This document shows, one piece after another, positions 34,929 through 47,200 of a stretch of DNA of 64,000 bases. Below the pieces are notes generated by a model, which was given only the letters and a program-made list of their open reading frames with translations, made no database searches and was not told the origin of the DNA. The stretch is from Panax quinquefolius (lineage: Eukaryota; Streptophyta; Magnoliopsida; Apiales; Araliaceae). The stretch spans positions 148,037,991 to 148,101,990 of the forward strand of contig CM035160.1 in the NCBI GenBank assembly GCA_020205615.1. Reading direction: 5' to 3'. The first letter of the stretch is position 1. Each line of letters opens with the position of its first letter. The position numbers and the translations under genes are program-made.

Positions 34929-36299
34929 ATTGCCTCTTTTGGTGTGTGAATGTAAAGGTGAAGAAGTGTGTGTTTTTTGTGGGTGGAGATTTTGAGAACC
35001 TAGTGTTAATAATTTATACTACTACTAGTGGTATCTTGATATATTTTGATTGGGGTTTGGGGTAATTTATGAAAGAAGATGCAAAAATATATACTAGATT
35101 GCCTAATTTAATGAATATAAAATCTTGCTTTACAATCAAATGGGTTTCTTTTCATGTTATTAAAAAAATTATATTTTCATATCTCTCTCGCATAAATAAT
35201 GTGAGCGGGTAAATAAAACTCATTTAAAAATATTATTTTAATATATAAAAAATAAATTTTTATTTTTATTGACCGATGGTGAGATAAATTTAAGTAAATT
35301 TAGAGTGTATAAATTTAAAGAATTGATATTTTTATAAATAGTAAATAAAATGAAAAGAAGAAAGTTTAATAATTATTTTGTTATCGAGTACGTGAGCGTG
35401 TTTTGTGAGTTTGAAAATGAGTCTATTGCAAACATAAATTTAGGGAATGATATTTTACGTTCTTTTACAATACTAATATTTTACGTGTAGAAATATCAAT
35501 TTCATAAATTTATTGCTTTCTAAATTAAGAAAGATTTATATTACAAAAATATGTGAATTTTTGTCATGAGTAGATAAGGACAGAACATCATCAGGTTTAA
35601 GATATAAATTGGAGATTAGTCTAATTTGAATATTGATATATTTTACTATCCATGAAATTTATTATTTTAATAAAAAAAACTAAATTGAATCATGTAATTT
35701 TATCTTGTCTAAAAAATTTCATGAGATTTATCTTTTAATGACATGTTTTAAAGTTAATATTTACCCTATATTCTCTCTATAATAAATAATTGTTAACTTT
35801 TCTATCAATATTAATTTTTCCTAAACATACTTAGACATAAATTGCTTTAATTATATGTTTAATTAAATATAAACAAGTAGATTTGTTATTGGGGAAAATA
35901 AAAAATTAGTATGTATTATATTTTTATACTTGTACAAATTAGTAAATAATAACATACTTTCCTTTCGATATATAGAAATATCACATAATATTAATATTTT
36001 CTTAATATTAAATAAAAACAAATAAATCATTATTTCATCACTAGAAAAAGAAGCATAATACCATGAGAAATCCTTCCATAAAAAAAAAAAATTCGTTCCA
36101 CAAAAATTATCTTTGGCTCTAAATATTAAAAAAAAAAATTGAATTTTATTAAGTAATAATACTCAATAAAATAATGTTCTTAATTTTTAATACTAATAAT
36201 TTTACTAACACGTCATCATTATTTTATTAAGATTTATTCTGCTTAGACAAAGAGTTGCTTCTAACAGTTGTAGTTTAATAATACAATTCTATATTTCTA
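34929..36299. other. Divergent intergenic region between DET2 and the capping enzyme gene
   Basis: The first ~100 bases are the DET2 leader and promoter. The rest is very AT-rich with no open frame, clear repeat or RNA gene that I can support. Confidence 0.5.
35011..35018 (-). promoter_or_regulatory. TATA-like box of DET2
   Basis: TATAAATT on the minus strand lies about 83 bases before the DET2 start codon, a normal distance for a short plant leader. The call rests only on sequence and spacing. Confidence 0.4.
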
Positions 36300-36438
36300 T
36301 TACTCACAAACGTCTGTTAAATACCTTTTCATTTACTAAATTACCCTCCTTCACCGTTCCCCATTTCCTCTCCCTCTCCCTCTCCCTCTCCCAAGCTCCT
36401 CCTTAACTCACCAGCAGCCTGTTTTCTCTCTCAAGGTA

Positions 36439-36442
<4 letters not shown>

Positions 36443-36473
<31 letters not shown>
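36443..36473. repeat. (TA)n microsatellite
   Basis: About 15 TA dinucleotides just inside the leader intron of the capping enzyme gene. Confidence 0.9.
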
Positions 36474-36476
<3 letters not shown>

Positions 36477-37155
36477 TGTATTTTTGTTTCTTAATTTTGA
36501 TTCATATTTAAATTGGAATCTTCTTCCATGTTAGCTATGTTCTCTAAGCTCCGACTCTGTTTACCTGTCGTCGTTGTAATGGTTCGATCAATACACTTCC
36601 CCGCCATCTGTCTTTCTTAAGTACTTTCTCTCTCTAGGGTTTACAAGTCTTAAATCTTATAGTACTATCAAGGCCGGAGTTTAAAGGATTAATACCATCC
36701 CGTTTTTCTAATTATAGGGTTTTTTTTGACTCTTTTGTACCATAAATACTGACACTTTAGTCTTTCCCAGTTGTTGTTTTTTCTCCCTGCTATTTCTCGC
36801 TTATGCTGGATTGAACTTTTCTTTTTGGGTGTCAACAATTGCATTTTGCTTCGTGAGGTTTGACTTCTCCATGATTATTATTTGCAAAGATTTACGCTTT
36901 TCGTGTTTTTGTTTAGTTTTTACATTTTTTATAACTTCAGTTGCTTAACAGGAGTGTTTGGAATGCTAGCAGAATTCATGTATTATATTGCCAGTCTAGG
37001 GTTTAGTCTTATCATACGTGAATGCAGCAAAAGAAATGGGATTGAAATTAAAGGGGTTTGTATTTGATTGTTTAGACCTTAAAATTAAATTAAAAATAAG
37101 ACTACTCCGTCCACAAGGGAGGTGATATATGTCTTTTAGTTGGTTGAGCTCTTTT

Positions 37156-37270
37156 GGCCTGTTTGTGAGTTTGGATTTGGGGGAAGGGAAGGGAAAGTTC
37201 TTCTTTGGAAAAAATTGGTAGGAAAAATTTTCCTTTCCCATTCCTCCAAATTAAAACTCACAAACACGCC
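37156..37270. mobile_element. Snap-back MITE, ~115 bp
   Basis: Nearly the whole element is a palindrome. The left arm begins GGCCTGTTTGTGAGTTTGGA and the right arm, read on the opposite strand, GGCGTGTTTGTGAGTTTTAA. Both arms continue into matching G/A-rich sequence. It would fold into a long hairpin. I do not see an unambiguous target duplication, so the superfamily is uncertain. Confidence 0.65.
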
Positions 37271-38224
37271 CTTCGTCTACTAGGGCTGCGTATGTACTTT
37301 ATTTCCCTTTCAAATTTGAATAGCTATCCATTGGTCAGTTTATTTGTCATTTAGCCGGAGGGATAGAGTTGCCATTTGAATGAGAAATTATAGCTGTAGT
37401 ACTTTTGTTGATCCTACGATGATTCCTAAGATTGGAATTTAAGTTAGTGTTCTTAAATAAGCTCACTCGGAGCTACTATTTAATGTTATTATTTAATGAC
37501 ACGTCTTTTTTGGATTATATTGGATAAAGTTGCTTACTATTTATGCTTGCACTTAGACGTTGCCGGTCTTTCGCATTGTCTCTAGCTTGAATACGCACTT
37601 CTTTTTTCTCTTATACGCATTACGTAAATAAAGTTCATTTTGTCTGCAACTCGGCATTGACAATTTACCTTAATAGCTGGAGTGTAGAAAGCTTCTTGAG
37701 ACATTTCCTGTTGAATGTAACCTATCTTTCACTATGATATGATGCTATAAATCTTTTTATTAGTTTAGTCAAGTTGCATAGTGTTCTTCATTTTTCTAAA
37801 TGCATGTAAAATTTGAAGTTTTAGATCCTTATTTTGTGCATATGTTATTTTACTGCCGAGATGGAGATCTAGCATCTGTGATATATATGGGAGTTCTTTT
37901 CCCTTTATTTTGTTGCCTGAAAAACTCGTAAGATATTGATTCTGTGAAGTTTTGTATATTAATAACGGGGTAGTCCTTTTGACGTTATTTGTTTCCTCCA
38001 TTTCAGTTGATAGGATTGTATAGCTAAAGAAGTTTGTTTCCTATCCTGTCTAGTTGTAGAAACTTGTCGGCATGTTACGATGTTGTGTGTTCAAGTTTGA
38101 CAATTAGATGTACTTTATATTCTTATCCATCCTAGATTATATATGTTATATTTTTCAGAGTTGTTGAAAATACATCAATAAATTGCATAGTGGAGATCTG
38201 GCAAATGATTCTTGGTGCTAGTGA

Positions 38225-41200
38225 ATGATTGGCAGCATGGATTTGAATGCTTCGCCTCAACCAGAAGAAGATGATGAGAATTTTGAACAACATTATGAAG
38301 AATACAGTGCACCAGAAAGGCATACGGAACATAGAAACCATGCAGAACATGTAGAGAGCGCTGTTGATATAGCACGCAGGGTACTTCACTTCATTTTCTT
38401 GAACATTTATTTTCAAGATGCATTCTTATCTGCTTTATGCTGTTTGTTATCAATAGAACATGTACTCTCGGCAGACATACGAAAATTTAATTTTAGGTTA
38501 AGAATATACTCCGTTTTAAGTGAACTTCGCTCCATCCCTCTATTCTTGGTTCCTAATTTCTGATCAGTCCTTTGGCAAAATAGTCACTCTAGCACTTTTA
38601 TGAAAGGAATGGACTTCAATTTAATAACTAGTCTCATATACAAAACGTTGTGTTTGCAGTTTGCATAATGGAGTAAATCTTAGAATGCTGCAGCAACTGA
38701 GTTGTTTAAAGCATTAGACTTGTAACAATGATACATGTGTGTGAGTGCGTGTATATATTTGTATGTAATTGTAACTATCTATATAATAGTAGAAGAGGAA
38801 TGGCTACTTTTAACTCCAGTATAAAAATTGGAGATGGGGTCTTCATTTGGTCTATCCAACTTGTCTAATGAAATTTGTAAGTTTTTTAAACTGAGGTGAA
38901 TGAATCCCATCCCATAATGGCAGCTCCACCAGTTACCTGTGGTTCTTATGAACCTACATCCTTTGTAGTGTATATAGAGGCCTAGGCCCTAGAGTGATAG
39001 CAGGCAAAGCGTAGACTGCCGGGAGCGACTTGGTGTTTTTATTACAGGAAATGACAAACACAGTCCCTATAACACATTTAGATTCCTGCAGGGGAGCATG
39101 GTTGCTTTAGACTAACAAATTGCTATGATAAGGAGTTTGTTAAATGTTAGGGATTTCTTTGCAAGGAAAATAAAAAAGGAAGAGTTTGTTAGAGCAGAAC
39201 ATTGTGTTTCCTTTTAATTTTGGTAAGATAATTAAAAAGGAGATCATAGTGTCTTCCAAAACCCTAGTGGAGTCGGCTTTCGTTCAGGACTCAGGAGTTA
39301 TATTATTGATCTTATTGCAGAAGGATTATACTTCCTGCGGTCTTGTTCATTGATTGCCAAATCCTAACTGTGCTTCTTCATTATTCATATCCTAGTACAC
39401 GTATAAAAGAGAAGGGCTGGTACAAAAGCATATAGTCTAAATAAGTAGGAAATCAACGGCTTAAGAAAGGTCCAAAAGGCGTCTCTCCAAGTCAGGGCTG
39501 CCTTATTACCTTCTTATTTAATTACAGTGGAACCAGCAAACACTACCATAGGGTGTGCACTGGATAAAGCATCGTTGCACACAATACCGACCAAACAACT
39601 CACACTGAGTTATCCCATAGTAAACTATCATGGTTAACCCCAAGGAGACCATTTCCTTTGCAAAGTACCAAGCTAACCTTGAGGTTATGCCTTGTACTAA
39701 TAAAAAAAGGAAAAAGAAAAAAAATGAGTCACAGCTGCCCTAGTCACATGTGTTCGAGTCTTATTGGCTGCTAGACACACCATAGTATACTTGGACACAT
39801 TGTTTCTCTTCCTTCTTAGTTTCTCTTCAAGATAATTGCATACTTGGACTTGCTTCTCTATCCCTTACTTTTTCTATTATTGAATACTTTGATTTAATTC
39901 AGTAAGTAGGTTGTAACATTAGCTAGTATCTTGAGCTTGCTGCCGTAGAGGTCCATTTTATGACTAGATGATAAATGTGCTATGAAGATACTTCTTAGGA
40001 GATTTAGTGCGATGGCCTGGTCTTGTCTTTACTATTACCTTCAATGAAATTTTTTTGGTGGTATAAACTTTTTGGATTCTCATTCTCTTTTTGCTCAAGC
40101 ATATTTAACACTTCCATTTTCAGCCTTATCCTAATTTTTTTTAACAAAAAGAATCTCATACTGGCAAGAATCAGATGGTCCCTCCTCCTTAAAAAGCATG
40201 AACAATCTACCAATTCGAAGAGACAGTTTTATGAATATTAAATAAGTTGTTGCAGTTTGTGCTCATACAAGAAATAATTGTGCATGTGTTTTTGTGTGTT
40301 TCCCCTAAAGGTCAATGCACTATTTATTTATCTGTTTGTTACATCAGGAGCGTGAAGAAAGACGTCAGCGACTGAAAAGAGAACGCCAGATGACAGACCA
40401 ATGACTGCATCTCAGCCACCTAGGAATGACCTGATGTTTCAAACAAAGCACCATAAACCTTCTGATAGAAACAAGCTTCCTCCAGGTAAGATTGTTGGTA
40501 AGGGCTATGTATGGATTGTTTACTATTGCTGAAGGGAACATCATCCTTTTAGGGTTTTCTGATAAATTGAAAATCATTATTAGTTGGCTGCTAAGCACTG
40601 TACAACAATTCTTGAAGTGTATTGATCACATGTTTTCAGGCAAAATGTTTATTTATTTTTAGGATTAACAATGTCTATATCTTAATATATGGATCTGCAT
40701 TGAATTCAGCTGTAGGCATGACCAGTGACGTTTTTGGACTACAAAAAATGGTCATAACCCCACCTGTCCTACTAAAATTGTCACTTTCAAGTTTTTCTTG
40801 TCTCAAATTGATTGTATGTTTGTCCCATAAAATGATTGTATTGTTGTCCCACAAAATGATAGAATTTTGTTCTGGCAAAATGATTGCATTTTTGTCAAGC
40901 AAAGATTGCATTCTAACTCTATTTTTTTTTGTCTTCTTCCTTGACCTGTCTTGTTGGTGGATACTTGTAAGAAAATGGCATGTTGTATTCGCTTTTGGGT
41001 TCTATCATTCTTCTTTGGTGCTTTGAGTATAATGTGTCCTCTTTCTTTGGTTCATTTGATTTATCGCTAGTACAATTTATTTATGCCTTGCCTAAAGTTT
41101 TATTTTTCTCTATTGTAGGTTGGTTGGATTGCCCTGCGGTTGGTCAGGAGATTGGTTGCATCATTCCTTCAAAAGTCCCACTTGGTGAAGCCTTTAATGA

Positions 41201-44200
41201 TTCTGTTCTTCCTGGTAAAAGATACTCTTCTAGGCAAGTGATCCATCAACAAAGAGTTTTAGGAAGAAAGGTGAGTATGCTGAGCTTCCTTTCTGTTTCC
41301 TTATTCTGTGACTAGGTAATGCATCTCTGACGTGTAAAGTGAAATTATTATGACAACAGAAGGGAAATTATTTATCGACAATGATTATAGATCTTGAGTC
41401 TTGAGTACTACTATGGATGTTCCCATCTTTTAAATATTTGCTGATCTTTTTCTCTCTTCCTCTCCCCGCCCCCCTGTTGTTTTTTCCCTAATTTGGTAAT
41501 GTAAGTTGGGTTCAATGCTTCTTTGTTGTCTGCTTATATTTTCTGAGTACTTGATTTTTCTATGCATGTGATGTTAGCGTTCTTAACTCTTAAGCACAAG
41601 TTAATATTGTTTCGATCCTGCTTAACCTTATGGAAGCTTGTTTCATTGAAGAACGAAAACTAATTTTTTAAGTGAAATCTCCTACTTGGACTAAGCAATT
41701 ATCCTAGATGAGTATATATTTAGTTTGATAAGTGTCGGGGATGAGTATATGAATTGGAGAGATCAATTATTATTGGTTTCTGGTAAGTTTTAAACTCCTG
41801 TTGCATCTTGGTTTGTTCACTCTTGCAACATAATAGTTATTATTGGTCTTAATATCGTTTTAGAGAAATATTTTGTTTTAAATAAAGTCGTTTGAAAATT
41901 TGCATCATTTGTTTCCAATATTACCCCAAGTAATAAATATAACACTATTTTTTGACCAACATAATATTTTCAATAGGGCAATATAGACAATTGATAGTAT
42001 ATTTAATGTTTTACAATCATTTCCTTAATACTTATGCACAACTCTAAAACGACCTATATTACATGTCAATGATGTCTTATAGGTATGTAGTAAATACTGA
42101 AACTACTTAACAAACTTTTTACTGGTATAAAGCTGAACATTTAGCATTTTTATTGACTATTCAGCTTGGTTTAGTGATTGATCTTACAAACACCAGTCGT
42201 TACTATTTAGTTAGCGAATGGAAGAAAGAAGGCATCAAGCACGTTAAGGTTAGTAATAATGACTTGGTTGTTTTTATCTATAAAAGAATTGATGATTTCC
42301 TTATTACACTTATGGTCTGTGATAATTGGGATTCTGAGTTTTGCTTATGTAATTCAGATTTCTTGCAAGGGACGTGATTCTGTACCTGATAATGATGCTG
42401 TAAATCAATTTGTTTATGAAGTAAGTTTCTTTGTAGACTCATCTATTTTATGTATAAGCTTGAATAAAATGAAAGATTATTTGCTTTTTGTGAGGAATGG
42501 ATCTAGAGCATTTTGCTTGCTTGGCCCGAGATGTTAAGTAACTGCTCCATTAAAATACCAAGTAACCGGTACAAAAAAAGGTAAATATAATTCTTCTCAA
42601 AAGTTTAAATATTAAAAAATAATTTTCAGATGTAATATTAAAATAAATTTACACCGAAATTTAAATAAAAAAGTAACTAATGCTGAATTAATTTGTAGTG
42701 CCTTATAGAAAATATTGACTCAGCTTCTTAGCAAAAATAAAATGATTTTCTTCTTACTCGGCCAGGTAAAGGAGAACATAAAATTGGGCCAAGAAAACAA
42801 ATCCAAATTTTTTGGGTACCCCTCTAGGTGTCCCTGTTTCGTAGGAACTGCTGTACCCCTTTGACATATATTGCACCTGCTTTGTCTTTGCTAATGAATT
42901 GCTCTCTGAGTGGAACTCATCATTCTTGCAATATGTCAAATTTAAGGAATCAAGGTGACAATTATTGAATATACGTATTGTTAGGAAGCGAGTCCATAAA
43001 TGGCCTAATACACGTGTTGAACTTGAGCCCAACTTGGTCCAAAAACTTATTTGGGCTTAATCTTGTATTGCTTCAACTCCCCCTTGAGTGTCATCACTCA
43101 TCACTCTCCACTCTCCACTCTCCTTTCAACTTTTCGACTCTCAACACTCTTATGTCTTAACGCTCTTGACCCGCTCAATGCTCGACACCTTGAGGCTTGC
43201 GCATTACTTGAGCAATGACATGGAACCTACACTTGAGACATGTGCATTCCTTGAAATCCTTTCCAAAACATGGGTCATAGATCTGAGACATGTTATGGAG
43301 CCTGGGGAGTCCATAATTAAGGTTTTTATAGATTATGTCAATTCACATATTATCTTAACACAGAAGTCCAGTTCTCTTTATATCTTAGTCATGTATTGTT
43401 TTCTGTTCTTATCCTTTCGTTTCCTTTATATCTTAACACAGAAGTCCAGTTCTCTTTATATCTTAGCTATGTGTGTGATTTAAAATAAGATGAATAAGAG
43501 AGTGGGAGAGAGAAAGTAGGGATGAAAAACTAAGTGTCAATTTGAGAGAATTAATAGGAAGGGAAAGGATAACAGGGGATACAAAAAAGGCTTCACATAA
43601 TTGTTTACTCCAAAAAATAATTGTTTTTACTCCTTTATAAAAAAATAGATCAGATTGCGTCATTTCTTAACTCCCGCTTTATAATATAGATAGATAGATG
43701 TTGCGTCATTTCTTAACTAGTCTATTCTTAAGTCAAGAAGATATAACATGCTATGTTAGGTCTTGTGCCTCAAATGTGCTACCTTGGGAAAATTAGTTAT
43801 AACATTTGATATGTACTTTGTTCTTTTATCAGGTTTCACAATTTGTAATTCGGCAGAAGAAGCAGTTGAAAAAGTATATTCTTGTCCATTGCACACATGG
43901 GCATAACCGCACAGGGTTTATGATTGTTCATTATCTTATGCGTACACAACCTATATCAGTCACTCAGGTCAGTTAATGCGTTGTTTCAACCTTGTTTTTT
44001 TGCTTGCTTCACTGAATAAGACACAGGTTTTGGAATGATTCGCTTGCATGATGCAGGCGATTAAGATATTTGCTGATGCACGCCCGCCAGGAATATACAA
44101 ACCGGACTATATTGATGCGTTATACAACTTCTATCATGAGAGGAAGCCTGATATGGTCATTTGTCCTTCAACTCCGGAGTGGAAAAGATCTTCTGAACTT

Positions 44201-47200
44201 GATCTGAACGGTGATGCAATGCCGGATGAGGATGATGATGGAGCTCCTGCTTCTCCTTTCCATGTATGTAGCAGTAATAACACTTTAATTCTTATTTAAT
44301 TGCACTTGTTTCATTCATGGCATGATGAAAATATTCACGGTAGTTCGTTATTAGTAGTTACTAGTTACTCCGACCATCTCTCCATCACTACCAAAACCCT
44401 TATGTCAGGAAATTTATAATTACTTTTTGGTCCCTTTTACTTTTCCCCTGCAAGTGTTTCGATTCATTTATATGTTGTCTCCTTTATTGGATCTATTGGA
44501 TAGGCTCAGCATGCTTTCTAAAAACAACTTTATGCTTTCTTCTATGCCGATCCCTTAGAATTGTACATGTTCCTATTTAATTACCTAATTTTCCTGTTGT
44601 TCTATGGCATGAACTTTTTAGTTTTTACCCATTTCTAGTTTCAACACATCTCTAATATTTCAGGAAAATCATGAGATAGAGGGAGTAATGACAAATGATG
44701 ACATTTTGGGAGATAGTATCCCTTCTGACCAGCAAGAAGCAATGAGGCAGTTCTGCTATCAGTCTTTGAAATTGGGTGCTGGGGTAGGATTTCCATTCCA
44801 TCTGAAGATTCTTGACCTGATGAGTTGCTGTTACTGCTTTTAAAATTTTATTACCCCTTATTCTTTTTGGATTGAATGCTTTTAATAATCCCTATCTTAT
44901 TTGTTTCTCCCTCTGCTACTGCTGCCTCACACGTATTGTTACTTTCAAAGCTTCTTTCTGTTATTCAAGGTTTACCTTGGTAGATTTTCTGGTCCATGAT
45001 ATTTCTGACTTTCACTTTTCTGTGCTCTTGTGCAAAAAGGACCCATTACATGTTTATGCCGTTTATTATACTGAGTCTTGTTATCTAATAAAATTTGGTG
45101 TTTGCTTCTTTTCGCTCAATTTGACTTTTACCCCTAAAGATTCAGTTTTACATAATATCTTATCTCCTTGTAGTTTTTATATCTTACTGAAATTAGAAGA
45201 TATCTAATTGGTATTTACTTGATTTTACTTTTTCTTAAGATGTTGGGCTACTACATGGTTAGATGCTTGTATCTGTCATTGGTGTTACTAACTTTCTGTT
45301 TCTGGTTTTCAGGTAAGAGGCCACTCACAATTTCCAGGATCACATCCAGTTTCTCTCAATAGGTCTCTCATTAATAAAAGTCGGAAGCTTTTCATTGCAT
45401 TTTCAGTTTTTCACTGTGGATATTTGAGTATGACTTGTACATACCTAGTTAGGAATTTAGGATGATTTGGTTTGTTTAAGCTAATAAGATATGCTTGTTT
45501 AAATAGGATGGTTCCATGGTCATTGTTTTGGAGCTAAAGCATGTAGGTGCACATGTAGATAATATGTAAGATATCTTTAACCAGGAATGTACAGAATCTA
45601 TAATAAGTTCTGTGAACATTAAACCTGGTTAGTGTTGCTTGCTGTCTTAAAGTAAACATTGAAGGAGTGGTAGCTCACTCTACCATACCATTTTACTTAA
45701 CATGCAGGATCAGTGGGGCTTTAGGGTTGTGCCTCCATTCATAAATGTGTATGTTGAAAAGGAAATTATGTGTAAGAGGGTGAGGGTTTTATGGGTCATT
45801 ATTAACTTTACCAACTTGACCCTTAGTCCAAGTATTATAGAGGGTGAGGGTTTAAAATTTTTGATCTTTTATGATTTCTCATTATTAACGGCAATTTTAC
45901 TACTTAACATAACGAATTATGAAATGAAAAGTTGTGTTCCCAAGGGGATAAAAAAGTTGTGTTGGGGAGAAAATAAGGTGAACGAAGCGAAAAAAACATA
46001 GCCCATTTCACTATCTATCTTGGTTAGTTCCTGCTCCCCTAGCTCTCGTACGCTCCTGAGTTCTGAAATGAATGTCTCAGCTATATTTTTAATTCATTAC
46101 GTCATCTGTAAAGACTTGAGGTAGTTCATTATCCTTGTATCCGTTGTGAAATTTGTGATTTATCATAAAGAGACGATTTTTTTTCATGGGCGCTGCATGT
46201 GAGGTTATTCATTTTGTATCCGTCCTTTAATAGCATCTCGATATCTACAAATAATCTTTTTAATTTGAAACATGCAGGGACAACCTACAACTGTTAAGGC
46301 AGCGCTATTATTATGCCACATGGAAAGCTGATGGAACCCGATATATGATGCTGATTACGATGGATGGGTGCTACTTAATTGATAGAAATTTTACTTTCCG
46401 ACGGGTCCAGATGAGGTTTCCATGCAAGCCTACTAGTGAAGTACGTATGGATGTGTGAACTTCTATATAAGAATGCTTCTATTTTCTAAAGCTTCATAAA
46501 TAGTACTTGTGCTATAGGTTGGTCTCGATCTTGAAATAATTGTGCTTTCATGTAGGGTTTAGCAGAGAAGACTCACCACTTTACACTACTTGATGGGGAG
46601 ATGATAATTGATACTCTGCCAGACTCACAAAAGCAGGAAAGAAGATACCTGATATATGATATGATGGCAATAAATCAAGTTTCTATCACAGAGGTAAACT
46701 ATACAAGGAATTTCATGTAACTTGAGGGTCGCATCACATCCACTCACCATGATGCCTGTGATCAAATGTGACATGTCACTCAGGCATGATTTAGCCCTTA
46801 ATTTGTCTTCCGTATCCGTGTTCCTACTGCCCAGTGTGCCTAAGTTTGTGCACGTTGGTAGCACAATTCTTGGCTAAATTATACGTATATACAATTGTAA
46901 ACCGTGTTGTACATAAATAGCATTTGTGTACAATTTTCCCCTGGTCCACATTTACATTGCTTTGTTCTGTTAACACTTGAGTTTTTTGGTACAACTGTTA
47001 ATGGAGTTCACTATAAGAAATAGTGTACAAATGTTGCCAAAACCAAAATGACTCTTGCAGAGATGCAAATGATGCAGTGGCCTTTTGCACCTCTCACTTC
47101 TACACTTGTATTCCAGTGCTTGGTGGTTGACAATAGGTATACCCCTGAGCAATAGATAAATATTTTCGTTCTTGAGGGTTTCAACCTGAAGAGTTGGAAA

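Larger units (their letters stand above)
36300..38158 (+). other. Capping enzyme leader exon and leader intron
   Basis: A CT-rich stretch with repeated CTCCCT (36368-36394) and a donor at about 36436 (CTCAAG before GTATTT) look like a non-coding first exon. An acceptor TTTTTCAG ends at 38158. The 1.7 kb leader intron contains a (TA)n tract (36443-36473) and a snap-back MITE (37156-37270). Exon limits are inferred. Confidence 0.5.
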
